Counted from the stretch's first letter, positions 18,577-28,851 are shown. The stretch: DNA of 64,000 nt from JANQSS01 sp965249735 (GCA_965249735.1 CBDFMS010000023.1:310001-374000), one strand, 5' to 3'. A program made the numbers and translations. Notes: generated from the sequence alone by a model not told the origin.

Positions 18577-19445
18577 GAAGAGTGGTTTTTAAATACTATA
18601 TGAAGCGAACATATTCCAGACAATTTCAATTCCAATACTGATGTCTAAGATGTTTTCATAATGCGTGGCTTCCGGCGCTTTGTTACCCATAACAGAAACA
18701 ATTGCCGTATCCACGTCAAAATGCTCAACTAAGCAGCTTCTACATAATGTAATTCCATTTCTACTTGCTCTCACCCAACAGCAATATACTGATTTTTATG
18801 CTTACCGACCTATAATAGACTGAAAATTAGATGATTGAGAATAGGTCGTGTTCATCTTTGGGTTACTGACGCCGCAGAAATCCATTATTCTCATTCTAGT
18901 ATCTAGTGTCTTCGACCATGACTTAAGAAGAGTAGAATCAGGCAATTCAATATTACCAATCAAATCATTGTAGAAGCCGCACCAATTTTTAAACCTGCAC
19001 AACACAATTCATGGGTAGATATTTTACCAGCAATTAATTAAAATAATCGCCTTTGCATTTATCACCTAAAATGATTAACTTGGGAACAGATATCTGCTTT
19101 AGTCTGCTTGGTATTGCAGATTTTTGCTTCCCCTTCATTTAACATTAATCCTGTTATCATGATGATGGTGTGTAACAATGTTGATCCACACTATTGGTAG
19201 CTGGCGTTATGGACGTGATACGGTATTATTTATTGCATCTGGTCATTTGAATTAACACCAAAAAACTATAGACTGATGAAACCGGTAGAAGCATTAGGCT
19301 TTCTCAAGTTGATCAATCTAACTACCACCGAAACGCTTTGAGGCAAAATTTATTAAAAACTGAGAAATATATATAATCATTAATTCATCCGGTGTGGAAT
19401 ATCTCGAAATTTTGGACCGGTATTATCTAATTTAAAATTACAATT
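18577..19445. other. Gene-poor gap with possible decayed frame
   Basis: On the minus strand, 18589-18774 (GTG start) and 18802-19005 are open in the same frame, separated by two TAA codons. The first has a CRSC and a FDVDTAIV segment that look protein-like. They may be pieces of a decayed gene, but I recognise no family. From 19006 to 19445 I see nothing coding. Confidence 0.3.
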
Positions 19446-19820
19446 ATGTCACAAGAAGGAAAAATTATGATCACCATGATGTTTACCGCCGGACCTGAAG
19501 ACACCGCAGAAGGCGACAAGTTGTTCGCGGGCCACGCCAAATGGATGGAGGAGACTCACCATAAAGACGGTGAACTAGAGTTGTTGCGATACAATATTGC
19601 CAAAGGCCCTGAATATACGGTGGCTTTGGATCCCTCCTCTGAACCAACAGGAAATACGATATACACCCTTTGTGAGGTGTATAAAAATCCGGAAGGACTG
19701 ATGGACCACTGGAAACAAGCGCAGGAGACCTGGGCTGACTTCGGAGCCATAATGGAATGGTCAGCCAAGGTGAAACTTAGTGTGATGCACGGTTCGCCGA
19801 TAGCGTATTCGCTTTGGTAA
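19446..19820 (+). CDS. Small cytoplasmic protein, possible dimeric alpha/beta barrel
   Basis: A protein of 124 residues without signal or membrane segment. Strands such as KIMITMMFTAG, ELELLRYNIAKG and NTIYTLCEVYKN, followed by MDHWKQAQETWADF, give the beta-alpha-beta-beta order of antibiotic-monooxygenase-like barrels. No catalytic motif is visible, so I assign only the fold, and that by inference. It appears to be a single-gene unit. Confidence 0.65.
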   Translation: MSQEGKIMITMMFTAGPEDTAEGDKLFAGHAKWMEETHHKDGELELLRYNIAKGPEYTVALDPSSEPTGNTIYTLCEVYKNPEGLMDHWKQAQETWADFGAIMEWSAKVKLSVMHGSPIAYSLW

Positions 19821-19954
19821 TCGATATCCCAGTGCCATATTTGCCTCCTGAAGAATTGCTATATAATTGAACCAAGTATTAATTATTAGTAATTGAATTT
19901 TATTGATGTAAAGCAGTTGTCTTAAAGGGCACTGGTGCTAAAAAGTAGTCAGCG

Positions 19955-19990
19955 GACCCTCCTTCGCCGAGGCTTCGGCGGGCAAGCAGT
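19955..19990. repeat. Dispersed hairpin element, copy 1
   Basis: GACCCTCCT, then CGCCGA-GGCT-TCGGCG (stem 19965-19980), then GGCAAGCAGT. A diverged copy with the same ends occurs at 48428-48463. No gene is present between 19821 and 20141. Confidence 0.5.
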
Positions 19991-20141
19991 AGGCGGTGGG
20001 TGGCGAACGACTTTTTGTCTTCTTCAAGAGCAACATCCAAATCAGGAAAGGCAAAACTCATGCCAGCTCGAAATTGATTAATATTGTACGTACGGGAGAG
20101 CCGAAAACCGCTTAGAGTAGGCATAACCAAAAAACCGAAAA

Positions 20142-20642
20142 ATGAAAAATCCATCAACATTTTTAACATTCATCGCTGTGGCTTTGTTCTTTGTTTCTTC
20201 TATTTCCAGTTGTGACCACAAGGCAGAAGAAGCTTCAGAGCATGTTGCTGAGTCTACATTTGATATGACAACAGCCAAAGCAGAAATTGAAGCTGCTAAC
20301 AAAGAATTTATGACATTTTTTGCAGCCGGGGACTCTGTGAATTTGGCCAATTTATACACAGATGATGCTAAATTCATGAGTGAGGGAGCGCCATCCATCA
20401 CTGGAAAACAAAATATTGCGACAACCTTTTCAGGATTTATGAAATCCGGGATTACTCGTGCTGATCTAAGCACAGTAGAAGTTTGGGGTACTGAAGATTT
20501 TATATCAGAAGAAGGTGCAGTATCGCTATACGTAGGAGAAGACCAGGTATATCAAGGAAAATATATTGTTCTTTGGAAAAAGGATGATGGGAAATGGAAA
20601 TTGTTTAGAGACATATTCAACTCAGATTCAACACCCGAATAG
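20142..20642 (+). CDS. SnoaL/NTF2-like (DUF4440) lipoprotein
   Basis: A protein of 166 residues: a lipoprotein signal with lipobox ISSC, then an acidic helix and an NTF2-like domain with IEAANKEFMTFFAAGD, LANLYTDDAKFM and KQNIATTFSGFM, and strands ending in GKWKLFRDIFNSD. This is the DUF4440/YybH pattern. The cone-shaped fold often binds small molecules, but no catalytic residues can be fixed. Probably exported and lipid-anchored. Confidence 0.85.
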   Translation: MKNPSTFLTFIAVALFFVSSISSCDHKAEEASEHVAESTFDMTTAKAEIEAANKEFMTFFAAGDSVNLANLYTDDAKFMSEGAPSITGKQNIATTFSGFMKSGITRADLSTVEVWGTEDFISEEGAVSLYVGEDQVYQGKYIVLWKKDDGKWKLFRDIFNSDSTPE

Positions 20643-20797
20643 CCAATCAAATCAAAGTTAAAATTGGGATTGTGCATTCGTTAAACTGACAACAATGCGA
20701 AGGCACAATCCTATGCTCTAACTCATAATGCTAACGGAGGGACTCAGATAATAATTATTTCTTTTGTTACAAAATCATTTGAATTTTATAAATATTA

Positions 20798-21838
20798 ATG
20801 AGGGCATTAATTTATGAGGCATTTCAAGGACCGTTAACCATTCAACAGGTGGCCGACCCTACTCCAAAGAGTCACGGAGTCGTTCTTAAAGTAAAAGCAA
20901 CAGGTTTATGTCGCAGCGATTGGCATGGCTGGATGGGACACGATTCAGATATAACATTGCCTCATGTTCCGGGGCATGAATTGGCCGGAACAATTGAGGC
21001 AATCGGAAAAAATGTTCGAAATTTCAAAATAGGTGACCGTGTTACTGTCCCTTTTGTATGTGGTTGTGGCACTTGTAATCAGTGCAAGTCAGGCAATCAC
21101 CAGGTGTGTGACCATCAATCGCAACCCGGATTTACACATTGGGGCTCGTTTGCCACATATGTGGCCTTGGATTATGCAGATACAAACCTGGTGAAAATTC
21201 CAGACGAAATTGATGATGTGACAGCAGCAACACTAGGATGTCGGTTTATCACTTCATATCGAGCAATTGTTGAACAAGGAAAAGTAACCGATGGCCAGTA
21301 CGTAGTCATTCATGGCTGTGGTGGTATTGGACTATCAGCTATTATGATCGCCAATGCCATCGGTGCCCGGGTTATTGCAGTAGACATTAAACATGATACT
21401 TTGGAATTCGCTCAAGAATTGGGAGCCATTGCAACAATCAATGCGTCACAAAGCTCTGATGTTGTAGAGCAAATAAAAACACTGACTCATGGAGGAGCCC
21501 AAGTCTCTGTAGACGCCCTTGGCAGCCAAACCACCTGTTTCAACTCCATTTCCAGTCTAAGAAAAAGAGGTAAACACATTCAGGTTGGGTTAATGACCGG
21601 CGATCACCAACATGCCAAAATCCCAATGAACAACGTGATGGCAAATGAATTAGAAATAATTGGTAGTCATGGAATGCAAGCGTTTAAATATCCGGAGATG
21701 TTGAAATTGATAAAAACCGGTAGACTTCGTCCAGATAAGTTAATCGAAAAAACCATTACACTTGATGAATCTATTCAAGCACTTCCAAACATGAATAAGT
21801 TCGAAAACAAAGGCATTCTGGTAATAAATTCATTTTAA
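20798..21838 (+). CDS. Zinc-dependent medium-chain alcohol dehydrogenase
   Basis: A protein of 346 residues of the medium-chain dehydrogenase/reductase family. Catalytic zinc ligands are Cys38 (GLCRSDWHG) and His60-Glu61 (PGHELAG). A structural-zinc loop lies at 88-104 (CGCGTCNQCKSGNHQVC). The Rossmann motif GCGGIGLS is followed by VIAVDIKHD, an acidic residue after the second strand that favours NAD. Oxidises an alcohol or reduces an aldehyde in the cytoplasm; the substrate is open. It stands alone with about 155 bp upstream. Confidence 0.93.
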   Translation: MRALIYEAFQGPLTIQQVADPTPKSHGVVLKVKATGLCRSDWHGWMGHDSDITLPHVPGHELAGTIEAIGKNVRNFKIGDRVTVPFVCGCGTCNQCKSGNHQVCDHQSQPGFTHWGSFATYVALDYADTNLVKIPDEIDDVTAATLGCRFITSYRAIVEQGKVTDGQYVVIHGCGGIGLSAIMIANAIGARVIAVDIKHDTLEFAQELGAIATINASQSSDVVEQIKTLTHGGAQVSVDALGSQTTCFNSISSLRKRGKHIQVGLMTGDHQHAKIPMNNVMANELEIIGSHGMQAFKYPEMLKLIKTGRLRPDKLIEKTITLDESIQALPNMNKFENKGILVINSF

Positions 21839-22032
21839 TTTAATTATTAGAACCAGGGTATAGAATAGAAATGTAGCCATTTCCACTATCGACGCAGACA
21901 AAGGATATTAAGTTGTTCGCACATCGTTAGAAATTCAATGATAATTCACAATATTAATATCAACACATTGAAGTGCGACCATCCACTGAAATAATTTCAT
22001 TTTCTTTAGCCAAAAACAAATAATTTACTGGA

Positions 22033-23079
22033 TTACCAACCAATTGTAATCTCTCCGTGTCCTGATCTCACTCCTTGTGTATGCGTCACACCAGTTACAG
22101 CCGGATCAGTATAGCTGCTGCCGCCACCACCGGCGCCCAATCCACCGCCTCCGCCACCATAATATCCACCACCACCACCTGCTCCTCCCGTAGTGCCGCC
22201 ACATGACGAAGAGGTATTGCCATTTCCCCCTTGTCCGAGACTTCCATCGGTTGCATTGCAACCTGTACAAGCCCATGTCCCCGCAATTCCACCTGCTGAT
22301 TGGTCGCCCCCGGCACCACTTGGATTGCAATTACAACCACTTCCCGGTTGTCCATTGCCTCCTATGAGACCTCCACCATCTCCACCTGCTACACCATTAC
22401 CGGTACAGCCATCTGTGCCACCACCTCCGCCACCACCAGCGATCACGATTCGACTGCTCAATGTAGTATCGCCAATACGGATATCTGATGCTCCTCCTCC
22501 GCCTCCGCCATCGTAAATACTGACGGATCCGGTAGCACCATCTCCACCTCCATTGTAGCCTCCGGGACCTCCGAAAGGGGCTCCCTGCCCTCCCACGAAA
22601 ACCTCAAGTACCTGGCCGGGTGTCACCGATATGGTAGCCTCAACCCTTCCTCCCAGACCGGCATCCCCCATATTTCCGGGGCCGCCTTCAGCACCATATA
22701 TATCCACTGTAATAGAGTTAATACCGGCCGGCACTGTGAATGATTGTATGCCTCCCGTATAGCTGAAAGTCTGGGATGGTATAATTACACTATCACAGAA
22801 TATCGAACTCCATCCTAAAATATTAAAAAATATCTCCAGGCAATCATCTGTTGTATTATAAATCATCAATCCGACAGCAGGATTGTTTATCGAGTCACGT
22901 TGAGCAAGAGTCATCCTTGGAAACAAGACGCCTTTATTCGTACTCTCAATATCCAAAATGGAACTTGAATCAACAATAGACGACGCAGAGCTTATTTTTG
23001 TCGCCTGATTGAATTCAATTTGAGCCTGAGTTGAATAAACAAGTCCAATCAAAAGCAACGTATTTATGATGGTTTTCAT
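22033..23079 (-). CDS. Secreted glycine-rich protein with tail-fibre-like N-terminus
   Basis: I start at the Met at 23079 (MKTIINTLLLIGLVYSTQAQ, a clear signal peptide); an upstream Met adds only a basic tail. About 348 residues. Residues 20-75 carry the GVLFPRMTLAQRDSI and GLMIYNTTDDCLE segments common in Bacteroidota surface and tail-fibre-like proteins. Then comes a beta segment with FTVPAGINSITVDIYGAEGG, and a long glycine-rich domain (about 145-340) with GGGGGG runs and Cys-Gly clusters, as in Gly_rich/ALK-type domains. No type IX sorting domain is seen, so the export end-point is unclear. Confidence 0.85.
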   Translation of the reverse strand: MKTIINTLLLIGLVYSTQAQIEFNQATKISSASSIVDSSSILDIESTNKGVLFPRMTLAQRDSINNPAVGLMIYNTTDDCLEIFFNILGWSSIFCDSVIIPSQTFSYTGGIQSFTVPAGINSITVDIYGAEGGPGNMGDAGLGGRVEATISVTPGQVLEVFVGGQGAPFGGPGGYNGGGDGATGSVSIYDGGGGGGASDIRIGDTTLSSRIVIAGGGGGGGTDGCTGNGVAGGDGGGLIGGNGQPGSGCNCNPSGAGGDQSAGGIAGTWACTGCNATDGSLGQGGNGNTSSSCGGTTGGAGGGGGYYGGGGGGLGAGGGGSSYTDPAVTGVTHTQGVRSGHGEITIGW

Positions 23080-23668
23080 AAAATATATTTTATTTCGAGA
23101 AAATTTTAAGTCTCTTGGAGCTACCAAGTATAACGCTTTTTTAGCGCATATGTAAGGGGGAAGGAGGAAAATTTTGTTGAAATATTGAAAATTCTTGTTG
23201 CGGCCACTTAATCAATACCGAATAGCACGTACTAACTAGCAGGTAGAGGGTACCGAGTTGCAAGAATATATTTTGTTATTGGATCATGACTGAGAGTAAA
23301 CAGCAAGAAACAAATAATATACAAGATTCATATTTTTCACTCTACAATTTAATAATTATTCTATTTCTTCAACTCAATTTTTAAATATTTAATCTTTTAC
23401 AACACTTTATAGAATTGCATCTCGCCAAGAGACGACAATTGTTGTTGCATACCCTATCAGTGTTTCAGAAATTATCGCTATATTTATCATGACTGGACGA
23501 AATGATACAATTTGACATTAAACTAAATCGGATTTAATCGATTTATGGCGTGCATTGATTTTCTCACTCCCTGTTATTTCGGATGGATTTTGCCTTCTGT
23601 GAGAACACCTATTATACCATGATTCTATCATGATGATCATTAATTTTTATTTCTCAAATTTCCAAAAG
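23080..23668. other. Divergent intergenic region
   Basis: About 590 bp of A/T-rich sequence between two divergent secreted-protein genes. It must hold promoters for both, but I see no convincing -33/-7 pair. I see no gene, repeat or RNA. Confidence 0.5.
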
Positions 23669-26020
23669 ATGAAAAATCTAATCCTCATTCTCACACTCAC
23701 TTGTACCCCCTTCATTCTTTTTAGCCAGGAACTTCTGGAAGTAGATGGCAAGGCCAAACTCATGTTGACTGAAGTTGTCAACGGGGCTGACAGTGTGGTT
23801 GTTCAACTTTCGGATGGCACATTGGCCCTACGGGAGGTATCCAGCCTCACAGACTATCAGGTTTTGTCCTTATCAAATGACTCCATCTACCTTGTCAATG
23901 GAGGCTTTGTCGTCTTACCTCCCGACCTGGTTGATGACGCCGACGCAGATCCGGGAAATGAAATACAGATAATCAGCCGATCAGATGATACCATTCACCT
24001 CTCTTCAGGTGGTTTTGTTATACTCCCACCCGATCTGGTCGATGATGCCGATGCAGATCCCAACAATGAAATTCAAGCAATCAGCCAATCAGGTGATACC
24101 ATTCACCTCTCTTCAGGTGGTTTTGTTATACTCCCACCCGATCTGGTCGATGATGCCGATGCAGATCCCAACAATGAAATTCAAGCAATCAGCCAATCAG
24201 GTGATACCATTCACCTCTCTTCAGGTGGTTTTGTCATCTTACCTCCTGATCTGGTCGATGATGCCGATGCAGATCCCAATAATGAAATTCAAGCTATCAG
24301 CCGATCAGATGATACCATTCACCTCTCTTCAGGTGGTTTTGTCATCTTACCTCCTGATCTTGTCGACGATGCCGATGCAGATCCCAATAATGAAATTCAG
24401 ACAATCAACAAAGTAGATAGCTTGGTCACGCTATCAGATGGTGGAGGGACTTTTACTGATGAAGTCGATGATGCAGATGCAGATGCCAATAATGAAATTC
24501 AAAATCTCAGCCAGGTTTTGTCGCAGGGAAATGATGCGAACAACTCCAGGATCACCTCTCTGGCCGATCCCGTTGCTGCTCAAGACGCAGTGACAAAGAA
24601 TTATGTTGACAGTATGGGTGGTTGGTCGACCTCCGGCAACGATATTTACAATGGAAATAGTGGCAATGTGGGTGTTGGAACATCCACACCATCTGAAAAG
24701 TTAGAGGTTGATGGTGCCATCAATATTGGAATCAATATTGATTCAAACCCGACCGCCGGGACTATTCGCTGGAATGATTCGGCACAAGATTTTGAAGGGT
24801 ATACAGGAACAGAATGGAGGTCGCTAACTGAACAATTTAAAGTGTTTGGCAATTCAGACATAAACCTGGCATATAACAGTACAGAAAGTAATAAATTGAC
24901 GGCTTCTGACCCTGCTGAAGATCACTTTTTTGGGTATAACGTTTCAATTGATGGAGACTACGCAATTATTGGGGCTATTGGAGATGATGATGGAGGAGAT
25001 TTTTCAGGCTCAGCCTACATTTACCACCATGATGGAACTTCATGGACAGAACAAGCCAAATTGACGGCCCCGGATGCCGGTGACTATGACAATTTTGGAA
25101 CAAGCGTTTCAATCAATGGAAACTATGCAATCGTTGGGGTTCCTTATGATGATTTCAGCGGATATTCAACGGGTTCAGCCGACATTTTTGTACGTTCCGA
25201 CACTTCCTGGACACATCAAGCCAAATTAACCGCTTCTGATGCGGATGGTGGTGACTACTTTGGATACAGCGTTTCAATTTCCGGGGACTATGCCGTCATT
25301 GGAGCCTATGAAGATAATGATGGAGGTGGCGATTTCGGTTCTGCTTATATTTTTGTCCGATCCGATACCACCTGGTCACAGCAAACCAAATTAACCGCTT
25401 CAGACGCTGCTAATAATGACAAATTTGGATACAGCGTTTCAATTTCCGGGGACTATGCTGTCATTGGAGCTAATGGAGATGAGGATGGAGGAAGCAATTC
25501 AGGCTCAGCCTATATTTTTATCCGTACCGATACCAACTGGTCGCAACAAGCAAAACTAAACGCATCAGACTCGATACCACAAGGCCAGTTTGGATTTAGT
25601 GTTTCGATTTCTGAAGAACAAGCCATCATTGGATCCCCATTTGATACCATTGGAGGATCCAGTTCGGGGTCAGCCTTTATCTTTGAACGTACCGATACCA
25701 CCTGGTCACTGCAGTCCAAATTAACCGTTTCAGGCGCCTCAGTCGATGCTATGTTTGGATCCAGTGTTTCGATTTCCGGCAACTATGCCGTTGTTGGGGC
25801 TCCTTATAACGATGATGGAGGAAGTAATTCAGGATCAGCCTTCATCTTTAGTCAAAACGGTTTCTCCTGGCAGACACACGCGAAATTGGATGCATCAGAC
25901 GCTGCTGAAGCTGACCGGTTTGGATATGGTGTTTCGACTTCCAGGAATCGCTTCATGGTTGGAGCTTACTATGACATACATGCCTGGTATGCGGCCGGAT
26001 CAGTTTACACATATGAATGA
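23669..26020 (+). CDS. Secreted repeat protein with FG-GAP propeller
   Basis: Start at the Met at 23669 (MKNLILILTLTCTPFILFSQ, signal peptide). 783 residues. Five 36-residue repeats (residues 73-252) contain HLSSGGFVILPPDLVDDADA and NNEIQ, with a sixth partial one. A linker with QDAVTKNYVDS and a tail-fibre-like NPTAGTIRWNDSAQDFEGY segment follow. From about 400 there are seven FG-GAP-type repeats, each with FGYSVSISGDYAVIGA, a DDDGG loop and a GSAYIF strand, expected to close as a seven-bladed propeller. No sorting domain follows the last blade. Likely a surface or matrix protein. Confidence 0.85.
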   Translation: MKNLILILTLTCTPFILFSQELLEVDGKAKLMLTEVVNGADSVVVQLSDGTLALREVSSLTDYQVLSLSNDSIYLVNGGFVVLPPDLVDDADADPGNEIQIISRSDDTIHLSSGGFVILPPDLVDDADADPNNEIQAISQSGDTIHLSSGGFVILPPDLVDDADADPNNEIQAISQSGDTIHLSSGGFVILPPDLVDDADADPNNEIQAISRSDDTIHLSSGGFVILPPDLVDDADADPNNEIQTINKVDSLVTLSDGGGTFTDEVDDADADANNEIQNLSQVLSQGNDANNSRITSLADPVAAQDAVTKNYVDSMGGWSTSGNDIYNGNSGNVGVGTSTPSEKLEVDGAINIGINIDSNPTAGTIRWNDSAQDFEGYTGTEWRSLTEQFKVFGNSDINLAYNSTESNKLTASDPAEDHFFGYNVSIDGDYAIIGAIGDDDGGDFSGSAYIYHHDGTSWTEQAKLTAPDAGDYDNFGTSVSINGNYAIVGVPYDDFSGYSTGSADIFVRSDTSWTHQAKLTASDADGGDYFGYSVSISGDYAVIGAYEDNDGGGDFGSAYIFVRSDTTWSQQTKLTASDAANNDKFGYSVSISGDYAVIGANGDEDGGSNSGSAYIFIRTDTNWSQQAKLNASDSIPQGQFGFSVSISEEQAIIGSPFDTIGGSSSGSAFIFERTDTTWSLQSKLTVSGASVDAMFGSSVSISGNYAVVGAPYNDDGGSNSGSAFIFSQNGFSWQTHAKLDASDAAEADRFGYGVSTSRNRFMVGAYYDIHAWYAAGSVYTYE
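23885..24424 (+). repeat. Five 108-bp tandem units
   Basis: Each unit encodes 36 residues with GGFVILPPDLVDDADADP. Units 2 to 4 are almost identical in DNA, which indicates recent expansion. Asp-rich DDADADP loops could bind calcium (inference). Confidence 0.9.
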
Positions 26021-26486
26021 AGACATTATTTATTTAGACAATTATTTTTTATATGAGAATCGATAAATTTCATTTAAATATAATTTGTCAGGTTCAATGA
26101 GAAGTGGACACTCACTTGGCTGACGACTTGGCAATTGCATGTCACCAAAGAAAGCTTGTGACAATATTCATGATTCTTCTCACGAAGCCGACGGGTAAGG
26201 TGTGCATAACAATTCTCACTTTTTAGTACAATAAAAAGTCATATAAGATGTAGGAGGCCGCTCCTCCTTCAGGAGGTCGGGAGGTTCGAGAGGTCAGATA
26301 ACTCCACAACAGCAACGAGATTCATTGCCTAGGCGCAACCTCATTCCTAAAGGAAGTCTACCCACTTTATTAACCCAAGAGATTCGATTTTGTACAATTT
26401 GTTATACACACGTGGGCAAGCGCAAACTCACATGCAAATTTAAAATTGCGTAAATTCCACGTACGATAATTAATAAGACTAAGACT
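26021..26486. other. Gap with competing hairpins
   Basis: No gene seen. At 26252-26276 AGGAGG, CCTCCT and AGGAGG stand in series, so the middle arm can pair with either neighbour (loop of 5 or 2). No T-run follows. A GGTTCGAG word further on is not part of a tRNA. Confidence 0.4.
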
Positions 26487-27308
26487 ATGCCACAAATTAA
26501 TCTTGCATCTTTCAACATTGGAAAAGGCGGTACAAAAGTCTTGTCCGATGACTACACATTAAATGATGTCGCACAAAACCTGGGACGAATATCCAATTTC
26601 ATCAATGACAATGATTTCGATGTCATTGGTATGCAAGAAGTGGATGTCAAAACCAATCGATGCAAACAGATCGATGAACCCTCATTCATCCGAGATGCGC
26701 TAAATTGGCCTACCAGAAGTTCACGGTTCCAACCGGCCATGAATTATCAGGGAGGAGAATTCGGAAATTCTATACTCGTCAATTTATCAAAAAAACATAT
26801 TTCATATAAAAATGATAAAATCCAAAGGAAAAATTATCTAAAAATTACCGGTAAAGAAAATCGGTCTGCTCTCGCTATTCGCGTGGATATAAAACTCCCA
26901 TCCGGGTCATCACGTGAATTTAAAAATCTTTGGTTTGTGACGACCCACTTCGATATTCCATTTACCGATTGGATGCACCAGCTTTGTCGAATGTTGGTAT
27001 GGTCAGATGGATTTAATTTTCCGGTTTTGATCTGTGGTGATTTAAATGTCAGAGAACGGAATGAAAGTGGCACAACAAAAGAATATCATTTAATGAAAGA
27101 AAATTTTGAAAAATACGGTTTTGTAGATGTCGGTCCATTTAAAAATAATTTCACCTTTCCAAGAATGGCGACAAAAAAGATCGATTATATGTTTCTCAGA
27201 GATGATCGAAACTGGTTCACAGTCGATCGAAGTGAATGTATTAAAACGAAGCCCGGTGGCAATTGGCTATCGGATCATTGGGCGCTCGCGTGTACATTAG
27301 GTTATTGA
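26487..27308 (+). CDS. Endonuclease/exonuclease/phosphatase-fold protein, no signal peptide
   Basis: A protein of 273 residues of the EEP fold. Landmarks in order: Asn in ASFNIGKG, Glu in IGMQEVD, NYQGGEFGNSIL, His in VTTHFD, GDLNV, and the terminal SDHWAL. All residues expected for Mg-dependent phosphodiester hydrolysis are visible. A second EEP protein at 50793 shares the NY-x-GGE-x-G motif but has a signal peptide. The substrate could be nucleic acid, lipid or sugar phosphate. Confidence 0.88.
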   Translation: MPQINLASFNIGKGGTKVLSDDYTLNDVAQNLGRISNFINDNDFDVIGMQEVDVKTNRCKQIDEPSFIRDALNWPTRSSRFQPAMNYQGGEFGNSILVNLSKKHISYKNDKIQRKNYLKITGKENRSALAIRVDIKLPSGSSREFKNLWFVTTHFDIPFTDWMHQLCRMLVWSDGFNFPVLICGDLNVRERNESGTTKEYHLMKENFEKYGFVDVGPFKNNFTFPRMATKKIDYMFLRDDRNWFTVDRSECIKTKPGGNWLSDHWALACTLGY

Positions 27309-27374
27309 ATAAAGACGATAAGCTATCTTAGTCAATATGAACAGCGAGAATTTTCATAATAACCGACTCTTTTG

Positions 27375-27502
27375 CACTCTGGTGCTCCGGCACTTCAGTA
27401 CTCCAGCACTCCGGCACTCCAGCACTTCAGTACTCCAGCACTCCGGCACTCCAGTACTCCAGCACTCCGGCACTCCAGCACTTCGATACTCCGGTACTTC
27501 GG
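27375..27502. repeat. 8-bp satellite, 16 units
   Basis: Sixteen unbroken 8-bp units of consensus YACTYCRG (CACTCCGG, CACTCCAG, CACTTCAG, TACTCCAG). The array ends 16 bp before the start codon of the next gene, so it forms most of its 5' leader. Confidence 0.9.
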
Positions 27503-27518
27503 CACTTACTTTAAATAG

Positions 27519-28721
27519 ATGACAGAATCACTTCCCATTCAACAAGCCAGAAAACTAGTGTTGTTATCACAGCGTGTACCTCCGGCCAGGCAAACAGGTC
27601 GTGCACTCGCCGCGACACGTTCTGCTATCGAACACCTTGGTTATATCCAGATCGATACGATCTCGATCGTTCAGCGCGCGCATCACCATACGCTTTGGAA
27701 TCGCAACCCACGGTACAAAACCACTCACCTGGCCGACCTCATTGCGGATAAACAAGTCTTTGAATATTGGTCGCATGCGGCTGCATACCTGCCTATGCGG
27801 GATTTCCGCTATAGCTTACCGCGCAAACAGGCGATTGCCTCCGGCGATCAGAATCATTGGTATACCCGCGATAAGAAACTGATGAAATCGATACGCAAGC
27901 GCATTACAGTTGAAGGTCCGTTAATGGCCAAAGATTTTGAACATAAGGGAAAGAAATTAGGTGAATGGGACACCAAACCGGCTAAACGAGCCCTGGAACA
28001 ACTCTATATGCAGGGTGAACTTATGATTGCTTCCCGGGTTAATTTCCATAAGGTCTATGATCTCACCGAAAATGTCATACCGGAGGGGGTTGACACTTCC
28101 CTACCCGATCCGGAGGAATATGTCCGTTTTTTAATTACGCGATACCTACAAGCGAACGGACTGGGACAAGCTTCAGAAATAAGTTATTTAAGAAAAAACA
28201 TCAAACCGCGGGTTTCAGCGACCTTGAAAGACATGCATTCAAATGGAGAATTGTTGGAAATTCGTGTGGGTGATAAAAATTACTACGCCTTACGTGAATC
28301 CCTGGAGCTACTGCGCAAACCCATGGCACGTAGTAAGGTCAAAATACTCTCGCCTTTTGATAATCTGGTAATCCAACGCAAACGCCTCCAGGCCATTTTC
28401 GGATTTGACTATTTGATCGAATGCTATGTCCCGGCAGCAAAACGTCAATACGGCTATTTCGTATTACCTATTTTATGGGATGGTAAACTCGTTGCACGAA
28501 TGGATTGTAAAGCCGATAGAAAAAAATCGGTACTACACATTCATCATCTGGTGCTCGAACCGCGGCTCAATAAAATTGAAACGTTTGCCAGGGCTTTGTC
28601 TAAAGAACTTGAATCGTTTATGCAATTCAATTCCTGTGATGATCTATTGTTACACAGAACCACACCCACCGACTGTAAACCAATGTTCCAGGCTTTATTT
28701 AGCGCACTCGCGCACGAATAG
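27519..28721 (+). CDS. ycaQ: YcaQ/AlkX-family winged-helix DNA glycosylase
   Basis: A protein of 400 residues of the HTH_42 family. The hallmark LGYIQIDTISIVQRAHHHTLWNR is present, including the Q-x-D catalytic motif known from E. coli YcaQ, which unhooks interstrand DNA crosslinks. Later landmarks are FEYWSHAAAYLP and LSPFDNLVIQRKR, both conserved. It probably acts in the cytoplasm in repair of bulky alkyl and crosslink damage. Its leader is an 8-bp satellite, and it reads in the same direction as pyruvate carboxylase without an obvious functional link. Confidence 0.9.
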   Translation: MTESLPIQQARKLVLLSQRVPPARQTGRALAATRSAIEHLGYIQIDTISIVQRAHHHTLWNRNPRYKTTHLADLIADKQVFEYWSHAAAYLPMRDFRYSLPRKQAIASGDQNHWYTRDKKLMKSIRKRITVEGPLMAKDFEHKGKKLGEWDTKPAKRALEQLYMQGELMIASRVNFHKVYDLTENVIPEGVDTSLPDPEEYVRFLITRYLQANGLGQASEISYLRKNIKPRVSATLKDMHSNGELLEIRVGDKNYYALRESLELLRKPMARSKVKILSPFDNLVIQRKRLQAIFGFDYLIECYVPAAKRQYGYFVLPILWDGKLVARMDCKADRKKSVLHIHHLVLEPRLNKIETFARALSKELESFMQFNSCDDLLLHRTTPTDCKPMFQALFSALAHE

Positions 28722-28851
28722 AATAATTCGATTTTCTATAAAATTATACTGTTATCTGTCATTATCATTCGACAAATCCTTATTTTCACGAGTGAAGATG
28801 TCATCCATTCGCGATGTACAAACAGATGTTCTTTTCACTTAATGTACGCCC

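Noticed and set aside
22193..22516. 107-residue proline-rich frame
   Set aside because: Antisense shadow of the glycine-rich domain.
26270..26310. GGTTCGAG word suggesting a tRNA T-loop
   Set aside because: No T-stem complement, acceptor stem or anticodon arm can be built around it.
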